A DNA stretch of 25,093 nucleotides from a virus, in the IMG/VR virus record IMGVR_UViG_3300036945_000787, positions 1 through 25,093 of that record. The stretch is one strand, 5' to 3'. The notes under the pieces are model-generated. The model was not told the origin of the DNA, made no database searches, and saw only the letters and a list, made by a program, of their open reading frames with translations. Numbering within the stretch: the stretch's first letter is position 1; each line of letters starts with the position of its first letter. The translations under genes and the position numbers were made by a program. This document shows, in pieces, positions 6,909 to 12,049 of this stretch.

Positions 6909-7156
6909 ATAGTAAAATTAAACAAATTGTACGAGACTCACACCTAGATGTGTATGGACTAGGCAAGGACTACCAAAAATGGGACGAGACTGTTACCAAT
7001 TTCTCCAATCAACTAATTGGTGAAGTAGTCCTAGCAATCCTAGCTACAGATACACGTCAAATTGTGTACACCACATATGACCGTGATCAGGTAGCTGGAA
7101 TTATTTCAAAAGTTGTGGACAGTGTTCGCGACCATTTTAAGGAACAAAATGCGTAA
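6905..7156 (+). CDS. Small phage protein, 83 aa, unknown
   Basis: The chosen start at 6905 gives an ATGA overlap with the previous stop. The upstream in-frame ATG at 6878 is less consistent with the coupling seen along this run. The protein (MNSKIKQIVRDSHLDVYGLG start) is helical and soluble, with no recognised motif. Confidence 0.6.
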   Translation: MNSKIKQIVRDSHLDVYGLGKDYQKWDETVTNFSNQLIGEVVLAILATDTRQIVYTTYDRDQVAGIISKVVDSVRDHFKEQNA

Positions 7157-7412
7157 CTTATTTAAGAAGCCAGAGGCTACTGAGCCTGTAAAGACCGTGG
7201 TAACACCACTGCCACCATCTCCAGAACAGCCTGCTTATCAAGTTGGTGTAACTGAGTCGGGAAAAATTACACTCAGGATTGGCGGTGCGTATGGCTATGG
7301 CATGCTTACCATGAATGATACCGGCGTGCTTAAACTAATCGACTTGCTAGAAGCTGCCATGACATATGAGGTTCCTGCAACTGAGGGTCATGATGGCAGA
7401 GGTCCAGGATGA
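7149..7412 (+). CDS. Small phage protein, 87 aa, unknown
   Basis: Start at 7149 has AAGGA five bases upstream. A longer in-frame start at 7113 is inside the previous gene. A basic N-terminus (MRNLFKKPE), a proline-rich linker (about residues 18-29), and a folded part (KITLRIGGAYGYGMLTMNDT) follow. The function is not recognised. It is coupled to both neighbours. Confidence 0.6.
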   Translation: MRNLFKKPEATEPVKTVVTPLPPSPEQPAYQVGVTESGKITLRIGGAYGYGMLTMNDTGVLKLIDLLEAAMTYEVPATEGHDGRGPG

Positions 7413-7735
7413 CACAGCTAGAATTAGACTTTGATGAACCACCAACCAGTACATTTAAGTGGAATACTGAAAACTATGACTACTCCAAGTTCTATCTTAA
7501 CCCAACAGCTAATCTAAGCATTGGTACTATCAAACCCAACTACAATATGTGCTTTCACAAAGACAACAAAGAAGTTGGCAAGCTAGACTGGAATGGATCA
7601 GAAATGGTGTTTAGTGGCGACTTAGCTCCTAGCGCCAGAGTTTTCTTTGACTACCTAACAGGCTGCTTTCAACAACGACTACAACAAGAATACGATAACG
7701 GATACCAAGATGGACAAATTAAAACTAGCCTATGA
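7409..7735 (+). CDS. Phage protein, 108 aa, unknown
   Basis: ATGA overlap with the previous gene. The start MTQLELDFDEPPTS is acidic. The middle resembles a beta-rich fold (NPTANLSIGTIKPNYNMCFH). The C-terminal helix is glutamine-rich. No domain recognised. It overlaps the next gene by 26 bases in a different frame. Confidence 0.6.
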   Translation: MTQLELDFDEPPTSTFKWNTENYDYSKFYLNPTANLSIGTIKPNYNMCFHKDNKEVGKLDWNGSEMVFSGDLAPSARVFFDYLTGCFQQRLQQEYDNGYQDGQIKTSL

Positions 7736-8042
7736 TTACGTGCAAGCCTGCCAAGTGCAGGGCTGCTATGAAGATCAAATTAACCGCGCATTTGCACTGC
7801 TGAACCCAGACAATCAAATCTTTGGGTTATGTGACCCACTACGCAAGCATTATGAAGAAGTCGTTCAAGAAATCCTAGGCGAAGAAATCACAGACTGGAT
7901 TCAGTACTGGCAGTATGAGTGTGATTATGGTAAGGAGTCACGTGACGTTACCATCAATGGTGTAGAATACAACACACAGGATATCACACTATACAAGTAT
8001 TTGGAGGTAACTTGTGGACTCACTAAGCAAGATCCTACTTAA
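7710..8042 (+). CDS. Phage protein, 110 aa, unknown
   Basis: It starts within the end of the preceding gene (MDKLKLAYDYVQACQVQGCY). Three cysteines and many acidic and aromatic residues are visible, without a clear motif. It extends 29 bases past the GTG start of the next gene. Confidence 0.6.
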   Translation: MDKLKLAYDYVQACQVQGCYEDQINRAFALLNPDNQIFGLCDPLRKHYEEVVQEILGEEITDWIQYWQYECDYGKESRDVTINGVEYNTQDITLYKYLEVTCGLTKQDPT

Positions 8043-8253
8043 ACAAGCAGGCTTTGATGTTGACGAAAACAACACTGTGCTAGTAGATGAGAATCCTTGC
8101 ACACTTCAAGCAGAATTACTAATACAACTTACCCTAGCATGGTGCCTAGAAAAGAACAGACGCTACCTTTTCAGTCACCAATCATCTCAACAAATTCTCA
8201 AGGACTTTGAAATTGAACCCGACCCCCAACTGGACAAGCCCAGCAAACTATAA
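8014..8253 (+). CDS. Small phage protein, 79 aa, GTG start
   Basis: The start is GTG at 8014, preceded by GGAGG in TTGGAGGTAACTT, the strongest ribosome-binding site of this run. The protein (MDSLSKILLKQAGFDVDENN) is acidic and probably helical. The family is not recognised. Confidence 0.55.
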   Translation: MDSLSKILLKQAGFDVDENNTVLVDENPCTLQAELLIQLTLAWCLEKNRRYLFSHQSSQQILKDFEIEPDPQLDKPSKL

Positions 8254-8596
8254 CATCACGTACGCAGACCCACTGCCCATAGCACAACCCACACTAGAAT
8301 TCGCACCAGCACCACCCCCCACACAATTTGTTACACAGAGTTCACAACTGGTCAAACAATGGCTGTTAGACAAACTTCAAGAGGAGAGTGCAGAAGTCAT
8401 TCAAGCAGTCAGCAAGGTCAGACGATTTGGTGAAAGTAACCATCATCCTGACCGCTCCACCACTAATCACACCGAACTCGTAGATGAACTCACAGATTTC
8501 CTTGCAGTTGTCGCGGCCCTAGAGCACCTGCAGTACTTTGATCTGCAAAAAGAGCAATCGACTATTCTAAAGAAAACACGTGGCTTGATCTCCTAG
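8207..8596 (+). CDS. MazG-like nucleotide pyrophosphohydrolase
   Basis: Start is probably TTG at 8207 with AAGGA upstream. The first 45 residues are proline-rich and likely disordered. From about residue 46 an all-alpha NTP pyrophosphohydrolase domain appears: EE-SA-E (59, 60, 63) and E94-x-x-D97 (VDELTDF) form the EExxE plus ExxD magnesium-binding pair of the MazG/dUTPase superfamily. These enzymes hydrolyse (d)NTPs to monophosphates. In phages they adjust the dNTP pool or ppGpp signalling. It is the last gene of the rightward small-gene run. Substrate is unknown. Confidence 0.75.
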   Translation: MKLNPTPNWTSPANYNITYADPLPIAQPTLEFAPAPPPTQFVTQSSQLVKQWLLDKLQEESAEVIQAVSKVRRFGESNHHPDRSTTNHTELVDELTDFLAVVAALEHLQYFDLQKEQSTILKKTRGLIS

Positions 8597-8608
8597 TAAA
8601 AAATACTC

Positions 8609-8638
8609 TTGTGTTCCATTTGCTTGATGTGATATAAT
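8609..8638 (+). promoter_or_regulatory. Promoter for the long leader and gene at 8830
   Basis: -35 TTGTGT (8609-8614), 18-bp spacer, -10 TATAAT (8633-8638). The -35 is weak but the -10 is perfect. A transcript would start near 8645. Confidence 0.6.
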
Positions 8639-8644
8639 TTAGTA

Positions 8645-8829
8645 TAAATTGATAAAGTTCAAGACTAGACACTTTGAGTGGTTGTCCAAAACAGCTCAAT
8701 TACAGTGTTCTGGGAGGAGCTCGCGACTTACGGGGATCCAGCAAAACACTGTAGATTGGGCAAGTTTAGGGTCAAACGCAGTCAAGGTAGGCTGGTCTTC
8801 AAGCCATTGAGAAACTACGACTTAAAAAT
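8645..8829 (+). other. Long structured 5' leader (about 185 nt)
   Basis: No reading frame occupies this stretch. It folds into at least two hairpins: one closed by TTGAG/CTCAA around 8675-8702, and one with a 9-bp stem TACAGTGTT (8701-8709) / AACACTGTA (8745-8753) stacked on CTGG (8710-8713) / CCAG (8738-8741), enclosing a GC-rich 24-nt loop. A GTTTAGGGTCA motif follows at 8764-8774. No Shine-Dalgarno sequence precedes the ATG at 8830. It may be a cis-regulatory RNA. I do not recognise a known riboswitch class. Confidence 0.5.
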
Positions 8830-9618
8830 ATGCTAATACTTCGAAAACAATCTATAACTGAATTACCACACGGTGACATTGAAAGCATGACTGAAACTGA
8901 ACTGGAAGCATGGTGTACAAAAAACCTTGTAACCCGTGGCGGAACGTGGCTTTTGCCCCAACTTGTTGCCGCTTTCGGGTCTTGGACTCTAGCAAAAAAT
9001 AGCAAAGGTCAGATAGATGTTTTAGCCACCCTAAAGCTGAACTGCGAACACAATGTGGAAAATACAGCATACTGGAAGCTGACCAGAATTCCCAGAACTT
9101 GTTTAATGCCAAAACAAATTGCACAAGCTGAATATGCTGTGTTAACTCCACTTATCTTAGCGGGGTTTAAGCGTATGCAGGGTGTGCCATATAATAGTTG
9201 GCAGGGTTTAGACAGGTTGGAGTATGTCATGGAGCCTCGTCTCTTAGAAGCGGTCAATGTAGTTTGCCCTAGTTTAGGGTCAGAAAGATTATTACAAATT
9301 AGAAATCAAGGGCTAATGACCCGTAGTGGTAAAAGTGCAGGCCAATTAAAATCTGCAGAAACTACTTGGAGCCTGAATGGAATATCAGACACTGAGCTGG
9401 GTCACTTGCCCAAGCTAACACAATCCATACTAGCACAAATCTGGCTAGCCCATCCAAGTCACAGGACCGGGCTTATGATCTTAAACCCAAATAATTGGGA
9501 TGACTTACCAGAGCCACTTATAGTGAACAACGTATTCAAAACACCAGAGCCCCAAGAGATAGCTCCACTTAAGCAAACTACAAACGAAACAGCAAAAACA
9601 TTACTACCGTGGATGTAA
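8830..9618 (+). CDS. Protein of 262 aa, unknown function
   Basis: The protein (MLILRKQSITELPHGDIESM start) is not recognised. Features seen: an acidic N-terminus, a G-T-W-L-L-P-Q-L-V segment, a central basic region around RIPRTCLMPKQIAQAEYAVL, and a proline- and glutamate-rich tail ending in LLPWM. It lacks membrane segments and obvious catalytic motifs. The start lacks a good ribosome-binding site and follows a 185-nt structured leader, so expression may be controlled at the RNA level. An alternative start at 8887 is no better. One copy of the GTTTAGGGTCA motif lies inside the gene. The stop is one base before the HTH gene at 9620, so the two form an operon. Confidence 0.65.
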   Translation: MLILRKQSITELPHGDIESMTETELEAWCTKNLVTRGGTWLLPQLVAAFGSWTLAKNSKGQIDVLATLKLNCEHNVENTAYWKLTRIPRTCLMPKQIAQAEYAVLTPLILAGFKRMQGVPYNSWQGLDRLEYVMEPRLLEAVNVVCPSLGSERLLQIRNQGLMTRSGKSAGQLKSAETTWSLNGISDTELGHLPKLTQSILAQIWLAHPSHRTGLMILNPNNWDDLPEPLIVNNVFKTPEPQEIAPLKQTTNETAKTLLPWM

Positions 9619-9619
9619 G

Positions 9620-9937
9620 ATGAAATACACAAAAGAAATCACTGACCGTATTATAGCCGAGTACAAGGCTAAGGTGCCAGTTAAGGACATTGCTATCAAC
9701 ATTGATGTACCTGAAAGATCAGTTATAGCAAAATTAAGCTCACTTGGAGTTTATGAGAAAAAAACTTATACAAACAAGCGAGGTGAGCTACCAGTGAAAA
9801 AATCCGAGCATATTGAGCGCATTGCAGAATTGCTGGAAGTTAATTCAGAGGTCCTAGAGAGCCTAGAAAAGGTCAACAAAGGGGTACTCAAGTTAATTGA
9901 ACTTAAACTCACTGAAGTTGACCCTAAATTGGATTAA
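9620..9937 (+). CDS. HTH DNA-binding protein, paralog 1 of 4
   Basis: The 105-residue protein has an HTH core RSVIAKLSSLGVYEKKTYTN (about residues 37-56), preceded by a helix carrying D-R-I-I-x-E-Y and followed by a helical tail with ESLEKVNKGVLKLIE. The same order and spacing recur in the proteins encoded at 11049, 12050 and 15596. This copy is the most diverged and the only one on the plus strand. The fold looks like a sigma region 4 or homeodomain-like HTH. The target is unknown. It is co-transcribed with the 262-aa gene, and a strong terminator follows. Confidence 0.7.
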   Translation: MKYTKEITDRIIAEYKAKVPVKDIAINIDVPERSVIAKLSSLGVYEKKTYTNKRGELPVKKSEHIERIAELLEVNSEVLESLEKVNKGVLKLIELKLTEVDPKLD

Positions 9938-9957
9938 TTGAGTTAATTTGAGAAATT

Positions 9958-9988
9958 GCCCACAATCGTGAGATTTGTGGGCTTTTTT
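9958..9988 (+). terminator. Strong intrinsic terminator
   Basis: GCCCACAA (9958-9965) pairs with TTGTGGGC (9975-9982), followed by TTTTTT. It ends the operon of the 262-aa protein and HTH paralog 1. Confidence 0.85.
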
Positions 9989-10037
9989 GCGCGCGCACCA
10001 ATCACCGCAGTTTAGGGTCAGAATCGTGAATATACAC

Positions 10038-10067
10038 TTGACAAAATAGATCACACACTGGTAAAAT
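10038..10067 (+). promoter_or_regulatory. Plus-strand TTGACA promoter facing the large RNA gene
   Basis: -35 TTGACA (10038-10043), 18-bp spacer, -10 TAAAAT (10062-10067), followed by GGCGCAG. Spacing and flanks match the four operator-type promoters at 11905, 12558, 14403 and 15120, but the palindrome is absent. It would make a transcript of only about 75-80 nt before the shared terminator. Confidence 0.55.
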
Positions 10068-10114
10068 GGCGCAGTCAGGTGTGAAATTTTTAATGTGGCT
10101 TATTTTGAACAAAA

Positions 10115-10148
10115 CAAAAGCCCCAAGAGCGAGTCATTGGGGCTTTTG
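10115..10148. terminator. Bidirectional terminator between the short plus-strand unit and the large RNA
   Basis: A perfect 12-bp stem, CAAAAGCCCCAA (10115-10126) with TTGGGGCTTTTG (10137-10148), and a 10-nt loop. U-tracts are available in both directions, better on the minus strand. Confidence 0.8.
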
Positions 10149-10638
10149 AACTTTTGCCGGCAGTTTTTATCCAACTCAGACTTATGCTACCACAGCTGCT
10201 GACCCTAAACTTTTGCAATCGTACCAGTAGTGGTTAGCTCTGAGTATTGTGTTCAAGGGGAAATGCACGTTTCAGTCCTGTACAGGATATCCGTGACTAA
10301 CAGTACTGGTTCGGCTCTTCAGCCCTGGATGCACTCAAGCTGCACTCCCTCGTCTTGGCACCTGCATGAAGCCTGCGCCGCTTTTAACGACTTAGGGTCG
10401 ACGTCTGTTTTAGAGTGTTTCACGACAGTTAGCATCACTGGTTTCGCTAGTAAGACTCCATGCTTACATTTCCGAGTTCACACCACGGATCTTTGGGTTA
10501 GATGATAGCTGTATTTTATGCTCTTCTTTGAGTTGGGTTCCAGTTTATTATGTCGGCTCATAGCGGAGCCCAGCCTGGGTATAGGCACGGCAGCCTTGCA
10601 CTACTCATTACGCGTCAGCCGTAGCTCAGCGGTTTTCG

Positions 10639-10731
10639 TCCAGACCCTCAGGTGTTGCAGTTGGAAGTTAATCGAACAACTGCACTGCGCTCCCGAGGGT
10701 TTCGCACAACTTTCATGTGCTCGTCAGTGGA
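10639..10731 (-). ncRNA. Hammerhead ribozyme, type I topology
   Basis: Read on the minus strand: stem I 5' arm TCCA (10731-10728); core CTGACGA (10727-10721); stem II GCACA/TGTGC (10720-10716 and 10708-10704) with a 7-nt loop; core GAAA (10703-10700); stem III CCCTC/GAGGG (10699-10695 and 10649-10645), extended by an inner TGCAGTTG/CAACTGCA hairpin; then T10644 pairing with the last A of GAAA; C10643 as the cleavage-site nucleotide in a canonical GUC; and stem I 3' arm TGGA (10642-10639). An outer CAGCC/GGCTG pair (10743-10739 and 10620-10616) extends stem I. All invariant core positions are satisfied. Cleavage is predicted between 10643 and 10642. Confidence 0.85.
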
Positions 10732-10819
10732 ATAGGGTGGCTGTGTGTAGAGATTTCGCACACAATTAAGATGTTATACAGACATATAGGCTGCACTCAT
10801 ATCACCAATTTATATAATA

Positions 10820-10848
10820 ATTATACACTAAAAGCGTACGACAATCAA
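10820..10848 (-). promoter_or_regulatory. Promoter of the large non-coding RNA
   Basis: On the minus strand, -35 TTGATT (10843-10848), 17-bp spacer, -10 TATAAT (10820-10825). The expected start is near 10812. The -35 directly follows the U-tract of the upstream small RNA. Confidence 0.75.
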
Positions 10849-10850
10849 GT

Positions 10851-10986
10851 AAATAAAAACAGTCGTTGCAACTAGACTACCTTACGTTTGTGACTAATAA
10901 TTTTTGTCAAAGGTTGAGTAAGTGTTCTTGTGCAGACGGGCAGTTGAAGATTTCAACTATTCATTAAGCCCTTCCCGACTGTTTAT
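10851..10986 (-). ncRNA. Candidate small structured RNA of about 135 nt
   Basis: It starts at a consensus promoter (10993-11021) and lies upstream of the large RNA gene. The two ends pair: AAACAGTCG (10984-10976) with CGACTGTTT (10865-10857), 9 bp, followed by a U-rich tract. An inner hairpin AGTTGAA/TTCAACT with a 3-nt loop is enclosed by GGGC/GCCC. No reading frame is evident. The closed shape resembles small regulatory RNAs such as 6S in outline only. The class is unknown. Confidence 0.55.
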
Positions 10987-10992
10987 ATAACT

Positions 10993-11021
10993 ATTATACT
11001 GTAAAAAGGGTCATCAATCAA
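10993..11021 (-). promoter_or_regulatory. Promoter of the small structured RNA
   Basis: On the minus strand, -35 TTGATT (11016-11021), 17-bp spacer, -10 TATAAT (10993-10998). The -35 is identical to that of the large RNA's promoter and sits in the loop of the preceding terminator. Confidence 0.7.
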
Positions 11022-11040
11022 GTTAAAATTTTCTGACCCT
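11001..11040 (-). terminator. Terminator after HTH paralog 2, overlapping the next promoter
   Basis: On the minus strand, AGGGTCA (11040-11034) pairs with TGACCCT (11013-11007), followed by TTTTT. The arms repeat the core of the GTTTAGGGTCA motif, and the loop contains the -35 of the small-RNA promoter. Confidence 0.6.
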
Positions 11041-11048
11041 CAATTGCA

Positions 11049-11357
11049 TCAACCACGCAGGTGTTGCAAGAGTGTTTCCAACACTTCGTGGTTGGCTTTT
11101 TCCAAGCTGTCAAAGACTTCAGGAGCCACACCCACGTGCATGGAGATTGCGTCCACAAGGTCAGCTTTTTTGGTACGTGCCACAGTGGCCTTGGTTTTGG
11201 CTTGGTACACGCCTTCACGAGAAAGTTTTGCCACTACACTGCGAGTGGTTTTGCCCAGCTGGGTAGCCAAGGTTTCCACAGTTGCACCAGCTTTGTAGCC
11301 AGAGACGAGAGCTGCGGTTTGTTCGGGGGTGTAGTTTGATTTGGTAGCTTCAGTCAT
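11049..11357 (-). CDS. HTH DNA-binding protein, paralog 2 of 4
   Basis: Two adjacent ATG codons exist. The second (11357) is preferred because AAAGGA lies six bases before it and because it aligns with the MTAKT starts of paralogs 3 and 4. The protein is 102 residues: NYTPEQTAALVSGYKAGATV leads into the HTH segment with TRSVVAKLSREGVYQAK, then a basic linker and a helical tail with DSLEKANHEVLETL. The HTH core is nearly identical to that of paralogs 3 and 4, while the linker differs (it lacks the KTGE...KKDAHAD block). Probably a small transcriptional regulator. It has its own TTGACG-17-TATAAT promoter and a terminator. Confidence 0.75.
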   Translation of the reverse strand: MTEATKSNYTPEQTAALVSGYKAGATVETLATQLGKTTRSVVAKLSREGVYQAKTKATVARTKKADLVDAISMHVGVAPEVFDSLEKANHEVLETLLQHLRG

Positions 11358-11397
11358 CATATGTCCTTTGTTTGGTTTCTGCGCTGTTTAAAGAATA

Positions 11398-11426
11398 ATT
11401 ATATCACTAGAAGGGCACATCGTCAA
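11398..11426 (-). promoter_or_regulatory. Promoter of HTH paralog 2
   Basis: On the minus strand, -35 TTGACG (11421-11426), 17-bp spacer, -10 TATAAT (11398-11403). The -35 lies inside the out-of-frame tail of the upstream small gene. Confidence 0.75.
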
Positions 11427-11542
11427 ATTCAAAAAAGTTGTCGTGTGCGTTGGTATCACTGGGTTTTTTTCGATAGCTCTGTGTCCATGTATTCCTTGAA
11501 CCAGGCTTCCTGATCGAACTTGAAAAATTCGGTGTCTGACAT
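11407..11542 (-). CDS. Small acidic protein with a frame break and an SSB-like C-terminal tail
   Basis: The initiating frame begins at ATG 11542, with AGGAGG nine bases upstream and a perfect promoter, and encodes 28 residues (MSDTEFFKFDQEAWFKEYMD start), ending at TGA 11456-11458. Just before the stop is a run of seven A residues (plus-strand T 11464-11470). If one A is removed or skipped, the frame continues into an acidic 18-residue end, PSDTNAHDNFFEFDDVPF, closing at TAG 11407-11409 (44 residues in all). That end closely resembles the DFDDDIPF tip of bacterial single-stranded DNA-binding proteins. It may be a sequencing error, slippage in the A tract, or a decayed gene. No OB-fold is present. 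Confidence 0.5.
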
Positions 11543-11569
11543 TACTCATTCCCTCCTGTTGATATAATA

Positions 11570-11598
11570 ATTATACAAAATTCAAAAAAACTTTTCAA
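11570..11598 (-). promoter_or_regulatory. Promoter of the small acidic gene
   Basis: On the minus strand, -35 TTGAAA (11593-11598), 17-bp spacer, -10 TATAAT (11570-11575), about 28 bases before the start codon. Confidence 0.75.
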
Positions 11599-11606
11599 AT
11601 TTTAAT

Positions 11607-11724
11607 TTTTGCACTTGCTTTTGCACTGGCGCAGAGTGCATATAAGATTTTGCACTTGACAGTCCACTGGCGCGGCAGGCACCCTCAAGAATTTGCACTT
11701 GCTTTTCCACTGGCGCAGAGCGCA
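11607..11724 (+). repeat. Three imperfect tandem copies of a 34-nt unit
   Basis: Units near 11607-11640, 11647-11680 and 11691-11724 share TTGCACTTG, then CACTGGCGC and a purine-rich end. Copies 1 and 3 are the closest (about 31 of 34 alike). The middle one contains a TTGACA. The stretch resembles decayed copies of the promoter segment at 10035-10071 (CACTTGACA ... CACTGG ... GGCGCAG). No gene is seen between 11543 and 12049 on either strand. This region holds repeats and the first operator-type promoter unit. Confidence 0.6.
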
Positions 11725-11746
11725 CCTATGTAGGTCAAAAGTACTC

Positions 11747-11765
11747 AATTTCACAATGTGAAATT
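11747..11765. promoter_or_regulatory. Perfect inverted repeat, possible operator
   Basis: AATTTCACA (11747-11755) and TGTGAAATT (11757-11765) are separated by one base. No U-tract follows, so a protein-binding site is more likely than a terminator. No adjacent promoter was clear. Confidence 0.4.
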
Positions 11766-11818
11766 TACCCTAAATACGAATCATTCGCATTTGGCTGTGG
11801 GCACGGAAATTGCTAATA

Positions 11819-11862
11819 GCAAGAATCGTGCCAGGTGCTGTGGCGCAAGAATCGTGCCAGGT
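11819..11862 (+). repeat. Two direct copies of GCAAGAATCGTGCCAGGT
   Basis: Identical 18-nt copies at 11819-11836 and 11845-11862, period 26. A shorter relative (GCACGG...) is nearby at 11801. Possibly iterons or remnants of duplication. Function unknown. Confidence 0.6.
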
Positions 11863-11863
11863 T

Positions 11864-11912
11864 GCAAGAAAACAACATAGGGGAAAACACCTACAAAAAA
11901 GTTCTTGACACG
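11864..11912 (+). repeat. Upstream repeat block, type 1 (copies at 11864, 15077 and 16087)
   Basis: A block with ACAACATAGGG, an A-rich stretch and CCTA, directly before a TTGACAC promoter here and at 15077-15127. A third copy at 16087-16120 has no TTGACAC promoter after it. The copies at 15077-15099 and 16087-16109 are identical over 23 nt. The TAGGG...CCTA arms can form a hairpin. Confidence 0.6.
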
Positions 11913-11941
11913 CCCGCCAAAATTATGGTATAATTTTGGCG
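11905..11941 (+). promoter_or_regulatory. Operator-type promoter A
   Basis: -35 TTGACA (11905-11910), 18-bp spacer, -10 TATAAT (11929-11934). A perfect palindrome, arm CGCCAAAATTAT (11915-11926) with ATAATTTTGGCG (11930-11941) and a 3-bp centre, covers the spacer and the -10. Because the transcript should start after it, it is best explained as a repressor operator. Confidence 0.75.
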
Positions 11942-11944
11942 CAG

Positions 11945-12000
11945 CAAAATGTAATACTTTTGTTTGCAAAATTTATTGAAAACAAAAGTATTACATTTTG
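11945..12000 (+). ncRNA. Hairpin transcript unit A
   Basis: A perfect 21-bp inverted repeat (11945-11965 with 11980-12000; core GTAATACTTTTGTTT) with a 14-nt loop starts a few bases after the promoter's start site. A terminator follows at 12009-12035. The predicted product is a short hairpin RNA of about 90 nt without a reading frame. Related hairpins follow promoters B, C and D. Confidence 0.55.
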
Positions 12001-12008
12001 GACGCAAA

Positions 12009-12035
12009 AAAGCCCCTACAAACTGTAGGGGCTTT
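12009..12035. terminator. Bidirectional terminator between unit A and HTH paralog 3
   Basis: AAAGCCCCTACA (12009-12020) pairs with TGTAGGGGCTTT (12024-12035). On the minus strand it ends in TTTTTT, a strong terminator for the HTH gene. On the plus strand it ends the short transcript. Confidence 0.85.
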
Positions 12036-12049
12036 GTAAGCCTTTTGGC

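Larger units (their letters stand above)
8764..10399. repeat. Clustered GTTTAGGGTCA motif, perfect and near-perfect copies
   Basis: The 11-mer GTTTAGGGTCA is present at 8764-8774, 9272-9282 and 10010-10020 on the plus strand and at 10200-10210 on the minus strand. Shorter forms are at 9919-9928 (TGACCCTAAA) and 10392-10399. I found no other full copy in the window. Copies fall in the leader, inside the 262-aa gene, after the HTH gene, and in the non-coding RNA gene. This suggests a binding site for a local regulator, although DNA function is inferred. Confidence 0.5.
10108..10812 (-). ncRNA. Candidate large structured non-coding RNA (about 700 nt) with hammerhead ribozyme
   Basis: A minus-strand promoter (10820-10848) and an intrinsic terminator (10115-10148, U-tract TTTTGTTTTG) bound this stretch. 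It is clearly richer in G and C than the surrounding DNA. Coding is unlikely: the plus-strand open frames show no ribosome-binding sites and no family resemblance, and I recognise no minus-strand protein. Many short GC stems are visible in the transcript, for example GGCTC/GAGCC, ACGGC/GCCGT, GTAAG/CTTAC and ACCA/TGGT. A complete hammerhead lies near the 5' end. Size and ornateness recall the GOLLD and ROOL classes found in phages, but I cannot assign it to either. After self-cleavage about 530 nt would remain. Confidence 0.65.

Noticed and set aside
1-8596. 2-aminoadenine (Z) genome modification system
   Set aside because: A diphosphohydrolase-like fragment and a MazG-like gene are present, but no PurZ or DatZ gene is seen, and these families are common without it.
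10230-10769. Two plus-strand open frames of 91 and 83 codons
   Set aside because: No ribosome-binding sites, cysteine- and serine-rich composition typical of random translation, and the region is explained by a minus-strand structured RNA with promoter, ribozyme and terminator.
10741-10770. Second hammerhead using GTGTGCGAAA just upstream of the main ribozyme
   Set aside because: The stem II and GAAA words are there, but the remaining stems and cleavage triplet do not assemble as they do in the main one.
11018-11339. Several overlapping open frames on both strands at HTH paralog 2
   Set aside because: They are shadows of the HTH gene, whose homology to three other proteins fixes the frame.
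11464-11470. A -1 ribosomal slip at A AAA AAC in the small acidic gene
   Set aside because: The heptamer fits, but a -1 shift leads into a different frame without the acidic tail. Only a +1 (or -2) change reaches FEFDDVPF.
11607-11724. CRISPR array
   Set aside because: Three imperfect units with spacers of only 6-10 nt and no cas genes.
11781-11969. Minus-strand open frame of 62 codons
   Set aside because: It runs through promoter A, its palindrome and direct repeats, and has no promoter or ribosome-binding site.
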